A stretch of DNA of 64,000 nt from Variovorax sp. Root473 (GCF_001426505.1 NZ_LMEV01000017.1:1665292-1729291); one strand, 5' to 3'; positions 45,316 to 53,832 are shown, counted from the first letter of the stretch. Numbers and translations are program-made. Notes: generated from the sequence alone by a model not told the origin.

Positions 45316-46134
45316 ATGGCGGCGCAAATTGACCTGTTCAGTTCTCAGCATCTTGAAGCTGCCTGCCGTGTGCTTGCAGACACCGAGCGCGGCTTGAGTG
45401 GCACACAGATTGGGAGGCTGCTGCAAGAGATGGAAGTGATCGACCCATCGCCGGGCATGACGAAGTGGAAGCGGTTGTTCAACGCGCTCGCCGAGTTGCA
45501 GAACAAGCATCAGCGAGGCAACCATCTGATTATGTTCATCAACCGCGCAATGAACCCGGTGAACTACGTGCGCGATCCTGGAACATTTGCTTGGCTGCGG
45601 GATGAACTCAATGTCGTGCTGGCGTTCTCTGGCTTCTATGTTCGCGACGATGGCAAGGTGGGATATGCCGACAAGGCGACGACGTTGGATGCAGCCCGCG
45701 CACGCGCTGGACGTCTCAAGGCGGCGCTGGAAAGCAGAGTCGTCCATGCGGAGGTCTTGAATTACTGCCGAGCCGAGCTGTTGGACGAGAACTATTTTCA
45801 TGCGGTCTTCGAGGCGAGCAAGGGTGTCGCCGAGCGAATTCGCATACTGTCGGGGTTGACCGGCGATGGTGCCGACTTGGTGAACAAGGCGTTCGCGGGT
45901 CAGCAGCCAATCTTGGTCTTGGGACCACTGAGCACCGAGTCCGAAAAGAGCGAGCAGAGAGGATTTGCGAACTTGCTAATCGGTCTGTTCGGCGCCGTGC
46001 GCAATCCCTTGGCCCATGCCCCGAAGACGAATTGGCCTATGTCTGAGCAGGATGCGCTCGACATCTTGACGCTGGTTTCACTGATCCATAGAAAACTGGA
46101 TGGCGTGCAGAAAGCGGCAGTGTCCTTTTCGTAG
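45316..46134 (+). CDS. TIGR02391 (Hypoth_Ymh) family protein with HEPN motif
   Basis: 272 residues. The C-terminal half has the TIGR02391 pattern: YFHAVFEASKGVAERIRILSG, LVNKAFAGQQPILVLGPLSTESEKSEQRGFANLLIGLFGAVRNPLAHAP. RNPLAH at 229-234 is an R-x4-H HEPN RNase motif, so RNA cleavage is plausible. The N-terminal ~130 residues look like a winged or helical adaptor (GLSGTQIGRLLQEMEVIDPSPGMTKWKRLFNAL). Family members recur beside restriction and defence genes. It pairs with the Mrr-like gene by position; partnership is inferred. Confidence 0.8.
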   Translation: MAAQIDLFSSQHLEAACRVLADTERGLSGTQIGRLLQEMEVIDPSPGMTKWKRLFNALAELQNKHQRGNHLIMFINRAMNPVNYVRDPGTFAWLRDELNVVLAFSGFYVRDDGKVGYADKATTLDAARARAGRLKAALESRVVHAEVLNYCRAELLDENYFHAVFEASKGVAERIRILSGLTGDGADLVNKAFAGQQPILVLGPLSTESEKSEQRGFANLLIGLFGAVRNPLAHAPKTNWPMSEQDALDILTLVSLIHRKLDGVQKAAVSFS

Positions 46135-46156
46135 GCGTCGCAACGCCGTCCTGATC

Positions 46157-46182
46157 GATTGTTGTATCGTGATACGACAATC
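46157..46182 (+). promoter_or_regulatory. Inverted repeat upstream of the ATPase gene
   Basis: GATTGTTGTATC-GT-GATACGACAATC: 12-bp arms with one mismatch, 71 bp before the ATPase ATG. No T tract follows, so an operator is more likely than a terminator. A regulator for it has not been found nearby. Confidence 0.6.
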
Positions 46183-46253
46183 ACCTGCCTCCTCTGAATA
46201 GACCGTCCCAGCCTGTTGAACGAGATTCAAATGGCTTAAAACAAGGAATCTTC

Positions 46254-48893
46254 ATGTCGCAAGCGGCGTTCAATGTCTTCGATGCGCTGTCCGCTTGGGG
46301 CAAGACGCTTTCCAACTGGCAGCGGTGCCTGCTGGTCAAACTCGTTGGCGCCGTCGATTTCCCGGACGAGGCTTTGGATGAGGTCTACCGCGAGTACTTG
46401 ATGGACCAGCAACTGGCCACCACGGAGATGCCACGCGCCACATGGGACATCGCCTTGCCCCAGATCCAAGGCGGCCCCACAACGGACTCAAGCGTAGTGA
46501 CCGCCATGACCGCACTGACCGGCGTCAACGCCCTGGCGCCGGGTGAAACACTGACTTTCGGGCGCAAGCTCACTGTGATCTATGGTCCCAACGGTGCGGG
46601 CAAGTCCGGCTATGCGCGAGTGCTCAAAGCCGCATGCTTCACCCGTTCCAAGCAAACCGCGATTCTCGGCGATGTGAAGTTGGCCAAGCACAAACAACCC
46701 ACGCCTAGCGCGACGTTTGCCTTCGACGACGGCTCCAACACGACATTTGTCTACAAGGAGCCTTGCCAGCGACTGCGCGACAACTTCGCGGTGTTCGACT
46801 CGACCTGCGTGCGTGTCCATCTGGATGAGCGCAATGCCTTCCAAGTCATGCCTTATCTGTTCGATGTTTTTCCCCGCATGGTGGAGGTCTTCGGAAAGCT
46901 CCAGCGCAAGCTGCGCGATGACATCGCTCTACGTTCCCACGCTACGGACAAGTTCGCGATTCCAGGCAGCACGTCCGAAGTCGCTTCGCTGCTGATCACC
47001 CTGACGGCACAGACGGACCTCGTTGGCTTGCAGGCATTGGCCGCCTTCGGCGACGAGGAGCGCGCGCGCCTGGAATCGGTTGTCCAGCAACTCGCGACAC
47101 TCAGGACCACCGATCCCAAGGAGATCATTCGCCAGAATGAGCAGCGCATCATCGATCTGGACGCACTGAAAGCATCGATCTCAGGTTTGCACATGGCTGT
47201 ATCGCCTGCAGTCGCGGAACAGATCACCAATGCCGTCAAGCAGATTCAGACGCTGACGGAAAAGGCGTCAGCGCTCTCAGCGGCACAGTTGGGCGAGGAG
47301 CCGGTGCAGCCCATCGGCACAGCAGCATGGCGTGACCTGCTGGCTGCGGCCATTGCTTACAACGCCGAAGCCTATCCTGACGAGGCGTTTCCACCGAAGG
47401 CGGATGCGGCCCGATGCGTGCTTTGCCATCAGGTTCTCGACGAAGACGGCATTGCACGATTGACCCGCTTCTATCAGTTCGCAACCAGTGGTGTCGAAGC
47501 GCAGCTTGGCCAGGCCAAGACAACGCTCGCAGGGTATGGCACGAAGTTGTCGAAGATCAGTCTCGCCTTCTTCGACGAGGGCAGTGTCGCGCGCCGGACC
47601 TTGACCGAGGTGGATGCCGCAATGGCCGCGGCGGTTTCCAGTCATGTCGAAGGCTATCGGGAAGTCATCGGAGCATTGGCGCGGGCGGTTGCCGGTGCCT
47701 TCGACCCTGGCTTGAGCATGTTGGACCATGACCCGGTCTCGGTACGCATCACGGAGTTGGTTGAGCGCCTGAAATCCGACAACGATGCCTTGCGACAGAA
47801 GGACCCCAAGGTACTGATGGGGTCGTTGATGGCAGAGGAGCGATTGTTACTCGATCGCCAGGTGCTCTCCGGCCAGTACGATGCCATCGCTGCGGCGGTG
47901 GCAGACCTCAAATGGGTGGTGAAGGCCAATTCGTGCATCCGCGGCTTTGCCGTATCCCAACGCGAAGTGACCAGCAAGCAGAAAGCGCTGGCCACAGAAC
48001 TGGTGGCGCAGGGCTTCATCGCGCGATTCACGGAGAACTGCGCCGCCCTGCAGCTCAAGCTGCCGGTGCAATTCCGCTTCGCGGGCGATGCTGGAACGAC
48101 TGATCGCAAAATCGAGATTGCCAACGCCAGCGTGGCCGGCATCGACCCGTCTTCGGTGCTGAGCGAGGGCGAACAGACCGCCGCGGCATTGGCCGACTTT
48201 CTCACTGAAGTGGAACTCAACGGTTCCTGTTTGGGCGTGGTGTTCGATGACCCCGTGACCTCGATGGACCATGTACGCAAAGAGGCGATCGCACAACGCC
48301 TGGTGGACGAAGCCGCCAAGCGGCAGGTGATCGTCTTTACGCACGACATCCTGTTTACGAACTATCTGGCGACGGCTGCGGTGGAAAAGGGTGTCGATTT
48401 CGCGGGCCGGACCGTGTGGCGTGGCGAGGCCGAAGAGCCAGGTGTCATCGACAGCCTGGCCTTCCCTCACGAACATTACGAAGGTGCTGCACACGATCGC
48501 GCACGAAAGCACCTTGACGTCGCCCGCACGCTGGATGGCGACAAGCAGCGCGACAGCCTGGAGAAGGCGTGTGGCAGCCTGCGTACCGCCTATGAGGACT
48601 TCATTCAGCGAAAGCTGTTCGGCAATGTCGTGCGCCGCTGGCGGGAGAACATCACCTTCACCCTCAGTCAGGTGTATTTTGATGAAGGCATTGCTGCACA
48701 GGTTCACACGCGCATGGTGATGTTATCCCGATACATCGATGCTCACTCCCACTCGCCAGACTTCCACGAAGTGCCGTTGACGATTGATTTCGTGGTTGAC
48801 GAATTGGCACAGATGGACCGCATCAAGGCTGAGTACAACACAGCGCGCAAGGCATGGGAGAAAGCCAAGCCCCAGGCGGCGACCTTTAGCTGA
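46254..48893 (+). CDS. Large zinc-hook AAA/SMC-like ATPase (RloC/AAA_13-like)
   Basis: 879 residues. Walker A GPNGAGKSG at 111-119; a long helical middle (residues ~205-600) with a zinc-hook-like CVLC at 388-391; then ABC signature LSEGEQ at 636-641, Walker B LGVVFDDPVTSMD around 660-672 and a switch histidine H697 in VIVFTHDILF. The order is that of SMC/Rad50-type and RloC ATPases. The ~180 residues after H697 contain no HNH, PIN or ACNase motif I can see, so the effector is probably the adjacent PIN-like gene, which starts 11 bp after the stop. DNA-damage or phage sensing is inferred. Confidence 0.85.
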   Translation: MSQAAFNVFDALSAWGKTLSNWQRCLLVKLVGAVDFPDEALDEVYREYLMDQQLATTEMPRATWDIALPQIQGGPTTDSSVVTAMTALTGVNALAPGETLTFGRKLTVIYGPNGAGKSGYARVLKAACFTRSKQTAILGDVKLAKHKQPTPSATFAFDDGSNTTFVYKEPCQRLRDNFAVFDSTCVRVHLDERNAFQVMPYLFDVFPRMVEVFGKLQRKLRDDIALRSHATDKFAIPGSTSEVASLLITLTAQTDLVGLQALAAFGDEERARLESVVQQLATLRTTDPKEIIRQNEQRIIDLDALKASISGLHMAVSPAVAEQITNAVKQIQTLTEKASALSAAQLGEEPVQPIGTAAWRDLLAAAIAYNAEAYPDEAFPPKADAARCVLCHQVLDEDGIARLTRFYQFATSGVEAQLGQAKTTLAGYGTKLSKISLAFFDEGSVARRTLTEVDAAMAAAVSSHVEGYREVIGALARAVAGAFDPGLSMLDHDPVSVRITELVERLKSDNDALRQKDPKVLMGSLMAEERLLLDRQVLSGQYDAIAAAVADLKWVVKANSCIRGFAVSQREVTSKQKALATELVAQGFIARFTENCAALQLKLPVQFRFAGDAGTTDRKIEIANASVAGIDPSSVLSEGEQTAAALADFLTEVELNGSCLGVVFDDPVTSMDHVRKEAIAQRLVDEAAKRQVIVFTHDILFTNYLATAAVEKGVDFAGRTVWRGEAEEPGVIDSLAFPHEHYEGAAHDRARKHLDVARTLDGDKQRDSLEKACGSLRTAYEDFIQRKLFGNVVRRWRENITFTLSQVYFDEGIAAQVHTRMVMLSRYIDAHSHSPDFHEVPLTIDFVVDELAQMDRIKAEYNTARKAWEKAKPQAATFS

Positions 48894-48904
48894 TCCGGAC
48901 TTCA

Positions 48905-49723
48905 ATGGCAAAGCCCACGATTGTTCTCGACAAGAACTACCTGCAAGGATCGACGGCGGCGCACATGCTGCAACTCGCGCAGTCGCACCAGTTGCTGATG
49001 GCCGACGTACTTTTCTACGAGTTGATCTCGTCGTCCGAACCGGGACGCTCGCGCTGCTTCGCCAAGTTTCCCAAGATCGAGAACCCGGTGATCTTGGTCA
49101 ATCACGTAGGGGCGCTGCTGAAACAGGAGATAGAGTCGCACGAAGCCTGCGGCAAGCCCTCTACGCGGTACGAGGATATCCGCTTCCAATTCAACGAGGC
49201 GCTGACCGGCGCGAACTACGCGCTGCCGCCTTCGGCGGCTGAGGCGCTTCAGGAGCAGACGGCGGAACTTCGTGAAGATGTCGAACGATTTCTTGACCGG
49301 GTGCGCTTGATTCCGACCCTAATCCCAAATCTTCTGGAAGGCACCAGCGCGGAGCGACAGTCACTGCGGGAGGCCGCCGAGGAGGTCATCGCGACCAATA
49401 CCGATGCAATGTTGAAGTTCTACGGGAGCCTGGAAGTCCCTTCGGGCGAACTTCCACTACCGCCTGCCACGATCATGACCCGGGATTGGGCACTATTTCG
49501 TTGGCAGCAGGTCCAGTTGCTTTTCGCGCTGGACGCATATTGTCGTTATGGTGGACGTGTTCCCGACACACTGAGCGGAAAAGCCTACGAGAAAATCGAG
49601 CACGATGTTCTCGACGCGCACTACCTCCTGTTGGGAACACTGGAAGGATCGTTCGCCACGCGAGAAAAGAAACTGCAGCGGTGGTTTGGTCTGCTTTGTC
49701 CCGACGGCCAGCTCTATTCCTAG
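48905..49723 (+). CDS. PIN-like nuclease partner of the ATPase
   Basis: 272 residues. The acidic residues that build a PIN active site fall in the expected order: D9 (TIVLDKNYL), D34/E39 (LMADVLFYELI), D234/D237 (HDVLDAHYLLL) and a final E254 in FATREKKLQ where classical PINs have TRD. The middle (85-225) is an all-helical insertion, unlike compact VapC toxins. Starting 11 bp after the ATPase, it is almost certainly cotranscribed. Predicted to cut RNA when the ATPase is triggered; no known system with this exact pair comes to mind. Confidence 0.7.
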   Translation: MAKPTIVLDKNYLQGSTAAHMLQLAQSHQLLMADVLFYELISSSEPGRSRCFAKFPKIENPVILVNHVGALLKQEIESHEACGKPSTRYEDIRFQFNEALTGANYALPPSAAEALQEQTAELREDVERFLDRVRLIPTLIPNLLEGTSAERQSLREAAEEVIATNTDAMLKFYGSLEVPSGELPLPPATIMTRDWALFRWQQVQLLFALDAYCRYGGRVPDTLSGKAYEKIEHDVLDAHYLLLGTLEGSFATREKKLQRWFGLLCPDGQLYS

Positions 49724-49748
49724 CCAGTGGCCTTGCGCAGGCATCTTT

Positions 49749-50225
49749 TCAGATCGTCGGGTAGACCACCTTCTCGTTGTGATCGCTGAAATCGTCGCTC
49801 CACGTCAGCTTGATGGAGTGCTTGCTTTTGCTACCCAGTGATATGGACGCAATCAATTCCACCGACTGGAGCGTGTCCAGTGTCTCTAGCGGAAATTTCG
49901 AGTCGATGTCCGATTGAACCAGGCAGTCGTTGCCATCGGGAAACGACAGCGACACGTTGCGCGCGGCCGATTTCCCCTTGTTCCAGATTTTCAGCCGTCG
50001 GTTGTTGCTGCCGATCTTGATGAACGTCGCGCCGAGGTCCGCTTTCTTAATGTTGAGGATTTCAGTGGCTTCTTTTTCCAGAAGTAGCTTGTTCAGTCGA
50101 TCCTGGCTCTCAATCAACTTGTTCTGTTTCTGATTGAATCTGAACGTCGTCCAAGTGGCGTACGCGGACAGCAAAAGAGCGCCTATGGCGATGGCATCAC
50201 CAACACTGATTGGGAAGGGCATCAT
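49749..50225 (-). CDS. Membrane-anchored hypothetical protein
   Basis: 158 residues: one N-terminal helix (VGDAIAIGALLLSAYATWTTF), a coiled stretch (NQKQNKLIESQDRLNKLLLEKEATEI) and a cytoplasmic or periplasmic beta-rich domain (IWNKGKSAARNVSLSFPDGN, then SVELIASISLGSKSKHSIKLTWSDDF), like an Ig/CARDB fold. Its ATG overlaps the stop of the zinc-ribbon gene. Convergent with the PIN-like gene (25 bp). Function unknown; a surface sensor is possible. Confidence 0.75.
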   Translation of the reverse strand: MMPFPISVGDAIAIGALLLSAYATWTTFRFNQKQNKLIESQDRLNKLLLEKEATEILNIKKADLGATFIKIGSNNRRLKIWNKGKSAARNVSLSFPDGNDCLVQSDIDSKFPLETLDTLQSVELIASISLGSKSKHSIKLTWSDDFSDHNEKVVYPTI

Positions 50226-50509
50226 CGGATCTTGATGTTCTTGCTGCCGCGGAATGCCCTCTTCAGCGATTCGTGCAGTTCCTTCTGAAGATCTTTGACG
50301 ACGGCTTTCCCGATCTCCTTGGCATGCGCTTGCACGTTCTCATCGTTGGCTCGGATGAGATCATCCTTGGAAATCTGCAACCCACAGTTGCCGCAGGTGA
50401 ACAGTTCGCTCGTCTGCCCATCAGCGCCGTCGTGTGAAAACTCAGTGCCACCGCACGTTGGGCAATTCAGACAGACCGACCGGTTGTACTTGTCCGCTTT
50501 GAACGTCAT
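50222..50509 (-). CDS. Zinc-ribbon protein (ECs_2282-like)
   Basis: 95 residues. Two CxxC pairs, CPTCGG and FTCGNCG (residues ~16-43), make a zinc ribbon, then a long charged helix (HAKEIGKAVVKDLQKELHESLKRAFRGSKN). The name follows the small zinc-binding proteins annotated ECs_2282 as I remember them. It is translationally coupled (ATGA) to the membrane protein, so the two probably act together. Confidence 0.75.
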   Translation of the reverse strand: MTFKADKYNRSVCLNCPTCGGTEFSHDGADGQTSELFTCGNCGLQISKDDLIRANDENVQAHAKEIGKAVVKDLQKELHESLKRAFRGSKNIKIR

Positions 50510-50957
50510 GCCGTATCTCCGATCGTGTCAACGCTGTGAGCCGTGAATGATCGCAGCGAAGAAAAGAATAGCATCGCTGCACGGGGATCTTTCGTCGACG
50601 CGATGCCTATTTATTCTATCTGACAGTCTTCATTGCGTCCCGGCGTGCCGCCGCCGGGTTCGAGGGCTGCGCCCCGCGCTTCGTGCCGAATCGCGGCCAT
50701 TCGGCTTTGCCCCCTGACGCCTCCGGCCCTTTCGAGCCTGCGCGTTCCGCTTGCCCTAAAAGCCGAGTGTGTGCAGCGGGCGGGTGTGGGCAGTCTTGCT
50801 GTTCCCTTCACCGTATCACGGCGTTCTCGCCGTCAAGGGCGGCGCGCGCCATGCGCGCTTGCGTCCTGTCGGCCGTCTGCGACCCCTGACTGCTTGCGCT
50901 GCGCCGTGCCCCGGAAGGGTCGGGCAATTCCGCCCGGCATCCTTGCAGGAGTTCACC
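50510..50957. other. Noncoding gap with repeat module, copy A
   Basis: 448 bp between the zinc-ribbon gene and DUF2958 without a convincing gene. An AT-richer start (to about 50630) probably holds the promoter of the minus-strand pair. The rest is GC-rich and contains the repeat module (50641-50765). The end carries the ribosome site GCAGGAG before the DUF2958 ATG. No strong promoter is seen. Confidence 0.5.
50641..50765 (+). repeat. ICE intergenic repeat module, copy A
   Basis: Shares GCCGCCGGG, GGGCTGCGCCCCG, CTTCGTGCCGAAT and GGCCATTCGGCT with copies C and D, and CTGACGCCTCCGGCCC, CCTGCGCG and TTCCGCTTGCC with copy B. It lies upstream of DUF2958. Confidence 0.6.
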
Positions 50958-51308
50958 ATGAACAACGCACTCATCACTGACGAGCAGCGCATCGTACTGC
51001 TGGCCAACGGCCGCGAATCCTTGGAGAACCCGGACTTTGATCCGGCCCCCGTGGTCAAGCTGTTCACGCCGGACGCCGGCGCGACCTGGCTGCTGACCGA
51101 GATTGATCCTGACGACCACGACCACGCTTTTGGTCTTTGCGACCTGGGCCTGGGGGCGCCGGAAATCGGCTGGGTCAGCCTGGGCGAGTTGGCGATCGTG
51201 CGCGGCGGGCTGGGCTTGCCGATCGAGCGCGACCTGTCTTTCCGCGCTGAGAAGCGGTTGAGCGCCTACGCGCGCGAGGCGCGGCTGAGCGGGCGGATAG
51301 CTGTCTGA
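50958..51308 (+). CDS. DUF2958 protein, copy 1
   Basis: 116 residues, MNNALITDEQRIVLLANGRESLENPDFDPAPVVKLFTPDAGATWLLTEIDPDDHDHAFGLCDLGLGAPEIGWVSL. DUF2958 proteins are ICE/plasmid backbone proteins of unknown function; the compact acidic fold with FTPDA-x4-WLL-x5-DP is conserved. ATG 50958 has GCAGGAG upstream. A paralogue with the same FTPDA/WLL/DP skeleton lies 8 kb away (58821). Confidence 0.9.
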   Translation: MNNALITDEQRIVLLANGRESLENPDFDPAPVVKLFTPDAGATWLLTEIDPDDHDHAFGLCDLGLGAPEIGWVSLGELAIVRGGLGLPIERDLSFRAEKRLSAYAREARLSGRIAV

Positions 51309-51368
51309 CTCGGCCTTGGGCGGATGGCCCAGCAGCGCATCCCGTATCGGGATGCGCTTACTGCATCG

Positions 51369-52295
51369 TCAGCGAGGCCAGTCGTCGCTACGAACGCCTT
51401 CAAAGAAGCCAGGGCCGACTTCGATACGCAGTGAAGAGTGACGGCGCAAGATCTTCTGCGCTATCTCGGGCGATGCGTAGTCCGTGAAGTCGAGGAGGTA
51501 GCCGTAGACCATTTCACCGCTACTGCCGTCCAACTCCATTGCTTCTACATCGGCGAGATTGCCAACCTCATGCAGTTCGAGGCCCAGCAGTTCGGCATAG
51601 GATTGCGATACGCTGCGCGGCGGTGGCTCGCCGTCGTGGTCGTCATCCCCCCAGTTCGTATCGAGTTCCGCTTTGGTGACTTGGCAGTCCACTGACCCAA
51701 AGCACTGGCTGCCCAATCGCTCCACGCTCAAAGTGCCCTCCACATTCACGATGTGGCCCGCGTAGGGACGCTCAGTGTCGATGCCCAAGCCAACATGGCC
51801 ATCCAGGTCGATTTCCAGCGAGCTGCCAACGGGGACGTTTTCAGACTCAACCTCGAAATCGAAATAGACCTCATCAATGCCATCGTAATTGGCGTTGGCC
51901 ATCTCGCTGTTCACGTCATCGTCTTCGATGACCACCTGATCCACATGCTCACGCAGATAGTTATCGAAGCCTGCGTGAGAGGCGTGAATGTGTGTGTGGG
52001 GTGCTCGTTCCTTGAAGGCTGCGTCGATCAGCTCATGCAGTTGGCTTGGCGCGGGGGCTGCGCCAAGTTCGCTGGCGCGCCTATCGAGCGAGTCGTAGTC
52101 GAGTACAACGTGGTAGACATTGCTCAAGTCTTTGGGTTCGAGTGCGGCTACCTGGGCGGCCTGGTAGGCGGCAAGGCTCTTGTAGCCGAGTGCAGCAACA
52201 ATGATTTGCTGCGCATGGCCAAGCTGCACAGGGGCGGCCACAGAAACGCTGTTCTTGCGAACAGAATGGGCAAGGTCGGAAATGCCGATGGGCAT
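51369..52295 (-). CDS. Acidic hypothetical protein
   Basis: 308 residues, strongly acidic in the middle (VVIEDDDVNSEMANANYDGIDEVYFDFEVESE, then NWGDDDHDGEPPP). The N-terminus (ISDLAHSVRKNSVSVAAPVQLGHAQQIIVAALGYKSLAAYQAAQ) is helical; the rest looks beta-rich. I do not recognise a family. It is the only long minus-strand gene in this part of the backbone, convergent with DUF2958, and is probably cargo. An acidic DNA-mimic role is conceivable but not shown. Confidence 0.7.
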   Translation of the reverse strand: MPIGISDLAHSVRKNSVSVAAPVQLGHAQQIIVAALGYKSLAAYQAAQVAALEPKDLSNVYHVVLDYDSLDRRASELGAAPAPSQLHELIDAAFKERAPHTHIHASHAGFDNYLREHVDQVVIEDDDVNSEMANANYDGIDEVYFDFEVESENVPVGSSLEIDLDGHVGLGIDTERPYAGHIVNVEGTLSVERLGSQCFGSVDCQVTKAELDTNWGDDDHDGEPPPRSVSQSYAELLGLELHEVGNLADVEAMELDGSSGEMVYGYLLDFTDYASPEIAQKILRRHSSLRIEVGPGFFEGVRSDDWPR

Positions 52296-53001
52296 ACGAT
52301 TCTCCTGATTTCAGCGCAGGCCAATCGAGCGATTACTTGGCCTACGCCCAGGCGATATCGCATGGTGGTGGCAAGAAATACGGGGGGAAAGCAGAACGCA
52401 GTCTTGATTGAGCCGCTCGAAGCTCAGGCGGACAGGGCCTTGCCCACATTGTCCGCGAAAAATCCGCCGAAGACAAATCCCGCGATGCCCAAACTGCATG
52501 GGCGTCCCCGGCCACCTGGGAGATGGCCGGTCGCGCTGTCGTGCTGCGCATCGAGCCGCCTGCGGCGTCTCGCCCCTGACGGGCTTCCATCGTTCCCTCG
52601 CTCCGCTCGGCTGACGCCTCCGGCCCGGCTTCCAGCTTCGGGCCTGCGCGCTTCGCTTGCCGTGCGGTCGGCGTGTGGGGAAGGCCGTTGCCTTGTCCAG
52701 CCGTCTCCCCTGACTTCATCACCTTCACCGCGACTGTAGCCCGCGCCCGTGTGCCGTCAAGGCGCGCAGGGCCGTGTCCTCGGCTGCGCCTGCGGGCCGC
52801 ACCAACCCTGCGCTTGCCTCCTTGACGGCGCCCGTTCGCGCGCTCCTGACCGTCGCGGGCGATGAACTCAGGAAAGACGGTGGCAACAGGGCCAACCGGG
52901 TTCCTCGTGCCGACCGCACCGAACAGCCGAAAGGCTGGGCTCCGAATCTAGGAATCCGGTGTGCGGTTTTCTTCAACAGCCTTTTTGTTCAGGAGAAAGA
53001 C
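52296..53001. other. Noncoding gap with repeat module, copy B
   Basis: 706 bp without a convincing gene. The left part should carry the promoter of the acidic protein. The middle holds a diverged repeat module (52555-52665). The last 60 bp become AT-rich (GTTTTCTTCAACAGCCTTTTTGTTCAGGAG) and supply the ribosome site of the DUF932 gene. Confidence 0.5.
52555..52665 (+). repeat. ICE intergenic repeat module, copy B (diverged)
   Basis: The most diverged copy: CTGACGCCTCCGGCCC, CTTCGGGCCTGCGCGCTTCG and CTTGCC align with copies A and C, while the first half has drifted. It is upstream of DUF932. Confidence 0.45.
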
Positions 53002-53832
53002 ATGCAACTCGCATCCCGTTTCGCTTCCCGCTCCCCTTCGCTGCGCAGTGACTACCCGCTGTCCGATGACCAGATTCATCGCGTGGCCCCGTCCATCTTC
53101 GCGGATGCCCCGCACGAAAGCCGTTCGCAGCGGTACGCCTATATCCCCACCGCCGCCGTGCTGACCGAGCTTCGCAAGGAGGGATTTCAACCCTTCATGG
53201 TGACGCAGACCCGCGTGCGCGATGAAGGCAAGCGCGAGCACACGAAACACATGCTGCGCCTGCGCCACGCCAGCCAGATCAACGGCGCAGAGGCCAACGA
53301 AATCGTGCTGCTGAACTCGCATGACGGCACCAGCAGCTATCAGATGCTGGCCGGAATGTTCCGCTTCGTTTGCAGCAATGGTCTTGTGTGCGGCGACACC
53401 GTGGCGGACGTGCGCGTACCCCATAAGGGCGACGTAGCCGGTTCCGTCATCGAAGGCGCTTTCGAGGTGTTGAGCGGCTTCGAGCGGGTGAAGGATTCCC
53501 GCGATGCCATGCGCGCTATCACGCTGGATGAAGGCGAAGCCGAAGTGTTCGCCCGTTCCGCGCTGGCCCTCAAGTACGACCCCACCGACAAGAAGCCCGC
53601 GCCCATCACCGAATCGCAAATCTTGATGCCGCGCCGGTTCGACGACCGCCGCCCCGACCTGTGGAGCGTGTTCAACCGCACGCAGGAAAACCTGACCAAA
53701 GGCGGATTGCATGGCCGCAGCGCCAACGGACGCCGCCAGCAGACCCGCCCGGTGCAGGGCATTGATTCCGATGTGCGCCTCAATCGCGCCCTCTGGATGC
53801 TGGCCGATGGCCTGCGCCAGTTGAAAGCCTGA
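53002..53832 (+). CDS. DUF932 (phage/plasmid-like) protein
   Basis: 276 residues. Central DUF932 motifs: HMLRLRHASQINGAEANEIVLLNSHDGTSSYQMLAGMFRFVCSNGLVCGD, and a C-terminal block with NRTQENLTKGGLHGRSANGRRQQTRPVQGIDSDVRLNRALWMLADGL. A common backbone gene of proteobacterial ICEs and plasmids with unknown function, possibly DNA binding or anti-restriction. ATG 53002 has AGGAGAAAG upstream. 65 bp before the ParB-like gene. Confidence 0.9.
   Translation: MQLASRFASRSPSLRSDYPLSDDQIHRVAPSIFADAPHESRSQRYAYIPTAAVLTELRKEGFQPFMVTQTRVRDEGKREHTKHMLRLRHASQINGAEANEIVLLNSHDGTSSYQMLAGMFRFVCSNGLVCGDTVADVRVPHKGDVAGSVIEGAFEVLSGFERVKDSRDAMRAITLDEGEAEVFARSALALKYDPTDKKPAPITESQILMPRRFDDRRPDLWSVFNRTQENLTKGGLHGRSANGRRQQTRPVQGIDSDVRLNRALWMLADGLRQLKA

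Noticed and set aside
46254..48893. Complete RloC anticodon nuclease
   Set aside because: The zinc-hook ATPase order matches, but no C-terminal anticodon-nuclease motif is visible after the H-loop.
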